A DNA stretch of 5,563 nucleotides from JARDZI01 sp041639705. Lineage in GTDB: Bacteria; Bacillota; Clostridia; Clostridiales; Caloramatoraceae. Positions 4,538-5,563 of this stretch are shown here, piece after piece; the first letter of the stretch is position 1; the number at the start of each line of letters is the position of its first letter. A program made the position numbers and the translations under genes. The notes beneath the pieces were generated by a model that searched no databases, was not told where the DNA came from, and saw only the letters and a program-made list of their open reading frames with translations. The DNA lies in contig JBEQBT010000224.1 of the NCBI GenBank assembly GCA_041639705.1, positions 1-5,563 of the forward strand, in the 5' to 3' direction.

Positions 4538-5291
4538 TGGTACAATCCTCCACCTCTCCAATTCTAGAAGCTCCCTCTCCAAGACTTTGCTTTTGAATAC
4601 TAATCAACTTATTTATACCTTCCTCAGCTATTACTAATAACTGGTTCATTTCATCCTTTGTAAATGGACCCTCTTCTCCTGTGCCTTGTATTTCAACATA
4701 TTGATGAAGGTCTGTCATTATAACATTCATATCAACCTTTGCATTTGAATCCTCTTCATAGCATAGATCTAATAATATTTCTTCTCCTACAATACCAACA
4801 CTTATTGCTGATACAAAATTTCTAATTGGATAGCAATTAAATCTATTAACTGAGTCTATACTATTAATTGCATCTACAAGGGCAACAAATGCACCTGTTA
4901 TTGAAGCAGTTCTAGTTCCGCCATCCGCCTGTATAACATCACAGTCTATCCATATTGTTTTTTCCCCAAGTTTTTTCAGATCAACAATAGACCTTAATGC
5001 TCTTCCTATTAGTCTTTGTATCTCCGCTGTTCTGCCATCAACCTTCCCCCTGGAGGATTCCCTAGCTTTCCTAGTCTGGGTTGAACCTGGAAGCATTCCA
5101 TACTCACAGGTTATCCACCCTTCCCCTGATCCCTTTAAAAATGGAGGAACCTTTTCATCAATTGTTGCAGTACATATTACCTTTGTCTCTCCACATTCTA
5201 TTAATACAGAGCCCTGAGGGTGTTTTATATAATTTCTTGTTATTCTGATTTCCCTTGTTTCATTATTGCTTCTACCATCAATTCTTGTCAT
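4518..5291 (-). CDS. rph: Ribonuclease PH
   Basis: This 257-residue phosphorolytic 3'-to-5' exoribonuclease trims tRNA precursor 3' tails and also acts in rRNA turnover. Visible signatures are the start MTRIDGR, the block GSGEGWITCEYGMLPGST (54-71), DGRTAEIQRLIGRALR (85-100) with the phosphate-binding R87, and DCDVIQADGGTRTASITGA (116-134) with T126 and R127. The enzyme works as a ring-shaped hexamer. It is slightly longer than the usual 238-250 residues, the excess being an acidic tail (EVEDCTNDKEGK) whose codons also carry the rdgB ribosome binding site. The ATG at 5291 is 7 bases from GGAGG (5299-5303). The gene lies 24 bases after the AIR-synthase-like gene and overlaps rdgB. Confidence 0.97.
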   Translation of the reverse strand: MTRIDGRSNNETREIRITRNYIKHPQGSVLIECGETKVICTATIDEKVPPFLKGSGEGWITCEYGMLPGSTQTRKARESSRGKVDGRTAEIQRLIGRALRSIVDLKKLGEKTIWIDCDVIQADGGTRTASITGAFVALVDAINSIDSVNRFNCYPIRNFVSAISVGIVGEEILLDLCYEEDSNAKVDMNVIMTDLHQYVEIQGTGEEGPFTKDEMNQLLVIAEEGINKLISIQKQSLGEGASRIGEVEDCTNDKEGK

Positions 5292-5315
5292 AACGTTACC
5301 TCCAAAATGTTTTAT

Positions 5316-5563
5316 TTAATTAATTTTTACACTATATATCTCATCTGACTCTGGAGGATCTACCACAAATTCTATACCTCCAGCGCTTATCATTTTATTA
5401 TCTTCTGTTATTTTTCCTACAATATTTGCACTTATACCATTTTTATTCAGCAGGTCACATAGTCCAATTCCGTTACTACATGCAATTATCATACACCCAC
5501 TTGATATTAACCTATAAGGATTTATATTAAGAGCATTACAAATTTTTAATGTTTCTTCTTAGA
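5316..5563 (-). CDS. AIR-synthase/HypE-like protein, C-terminal fragment with an in-frame stop near the edge
   Basis: The open frame from 5558 down to the TAA at 5316-5318 encodes 80 residues starting EETLKICNALNINPYRLIS. It resembles the C-terminal domain of AIR synthase-related proteins (PurM/HypE/ThiL fold). Supporting features are NPYRLISSGCMIIA, like the DPL-x-L-x-x-(S/E)G strand of HypE, GISANIVGKITE, and a PPESDEIY tail. The protein is probably an ATP-binding enzyme of unknown substrate. The N-terminal ATP-binding part is outside the window. An in-frame TAA occurs at 5559-5561. No convincing start codon follows it, so either a one-base frameshift exists there or the protein begins unusually. 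It lies 24 bases upstream of rph and is probably in the same operon. Confidence 0.6.

Noticed and set aside
4538..4582. TTG start extending rdgB by 15 residues
   Set aside because: The added residues are unlike the family N-terminus, whereas the ATG at 4537 has a GGAGG at the right distance.

Overview
The window looks like a low-GC Firmicutes chromosome, most likely a clostridium of the Alkaliphilus/Peptostreptococcales type. The reasons are strongly AT-rich third codon positions, GGAGG-type ribosome binding sites, the rph-rdgB-yfcE gene set, a long CCA-encoding tRNA cluster, and two palindromic intergenic repeats I recall from many clostridial genomes. The genus is a guess. Everything confidently identified as a gene lies on the minus strand, so transcription runs from right to left.

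Right part (5563 to 3935): the 3' end of an AIR-synthase/HypE-like gene, then rph (RNase PH), then rdgB (XTP/dITP diphosphatase), whose start overlaps the rph stop by 20 bases. These look like one operon entering from outside the window. A 373-base gap follows (3562-3934). It holds two unrelated inverted-repeat elements (3692-3764 and 3768-3865). Next come a TrmH/SpoU-family RNA methyltransferase gene and yfcE (a GTG-start metallophosphoesterase), 41 bases apart and probably co-transcribed. The yfcE stop runs straight into a terminator-like hairpin.

Middle (about 1870-2218): no protein gene. The stretch holds two tandem copies, offset by 144 bases, of a strongly folded element with three hairpins per copy, conserved loops and compensatory changes. 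Copy A has an extra 11-bp closing helix and a competing upstream pairing. I cannot assign it to a known RNA or insertion-sequence family.

Left part (1805 to 1): a tRNA cluster. In transcription order it is Pro(UGG), Gly(UCC), Arg(UCU), His(GUG), Gln(UUG), Lys(UUU), a decayed Leu(UAG), Phe(GAA), Gly(GCC), Gly(UCC), Cys(GCA), and Glu(UUC) cut by the window edge. Every complete intact tRNA gene encodes its CCA end. There are two good SigA-type promoters, one before Pro (TTGACG-17-TATACT) and one between Pro and the first Gly (TTGACA-16-TATAAT). Seven of the spacers are filled by 15 units of a roughly 51-bp repeat, always in the same orientation and in groups of one or three. Each unit carries two small palindromes whose arms co-vary between copies. 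This is the most unusual feature of the window.

Functional theme: RNase PH trims tRNA 3' ends and the TrmH-family enzyme modifies tRNA or rRNA, so stable-RNA maturation genes sit next to a large tRNA cluster. RdgB cleans the nucleotide pool. Whether this proximity has any functional meaning is inference.
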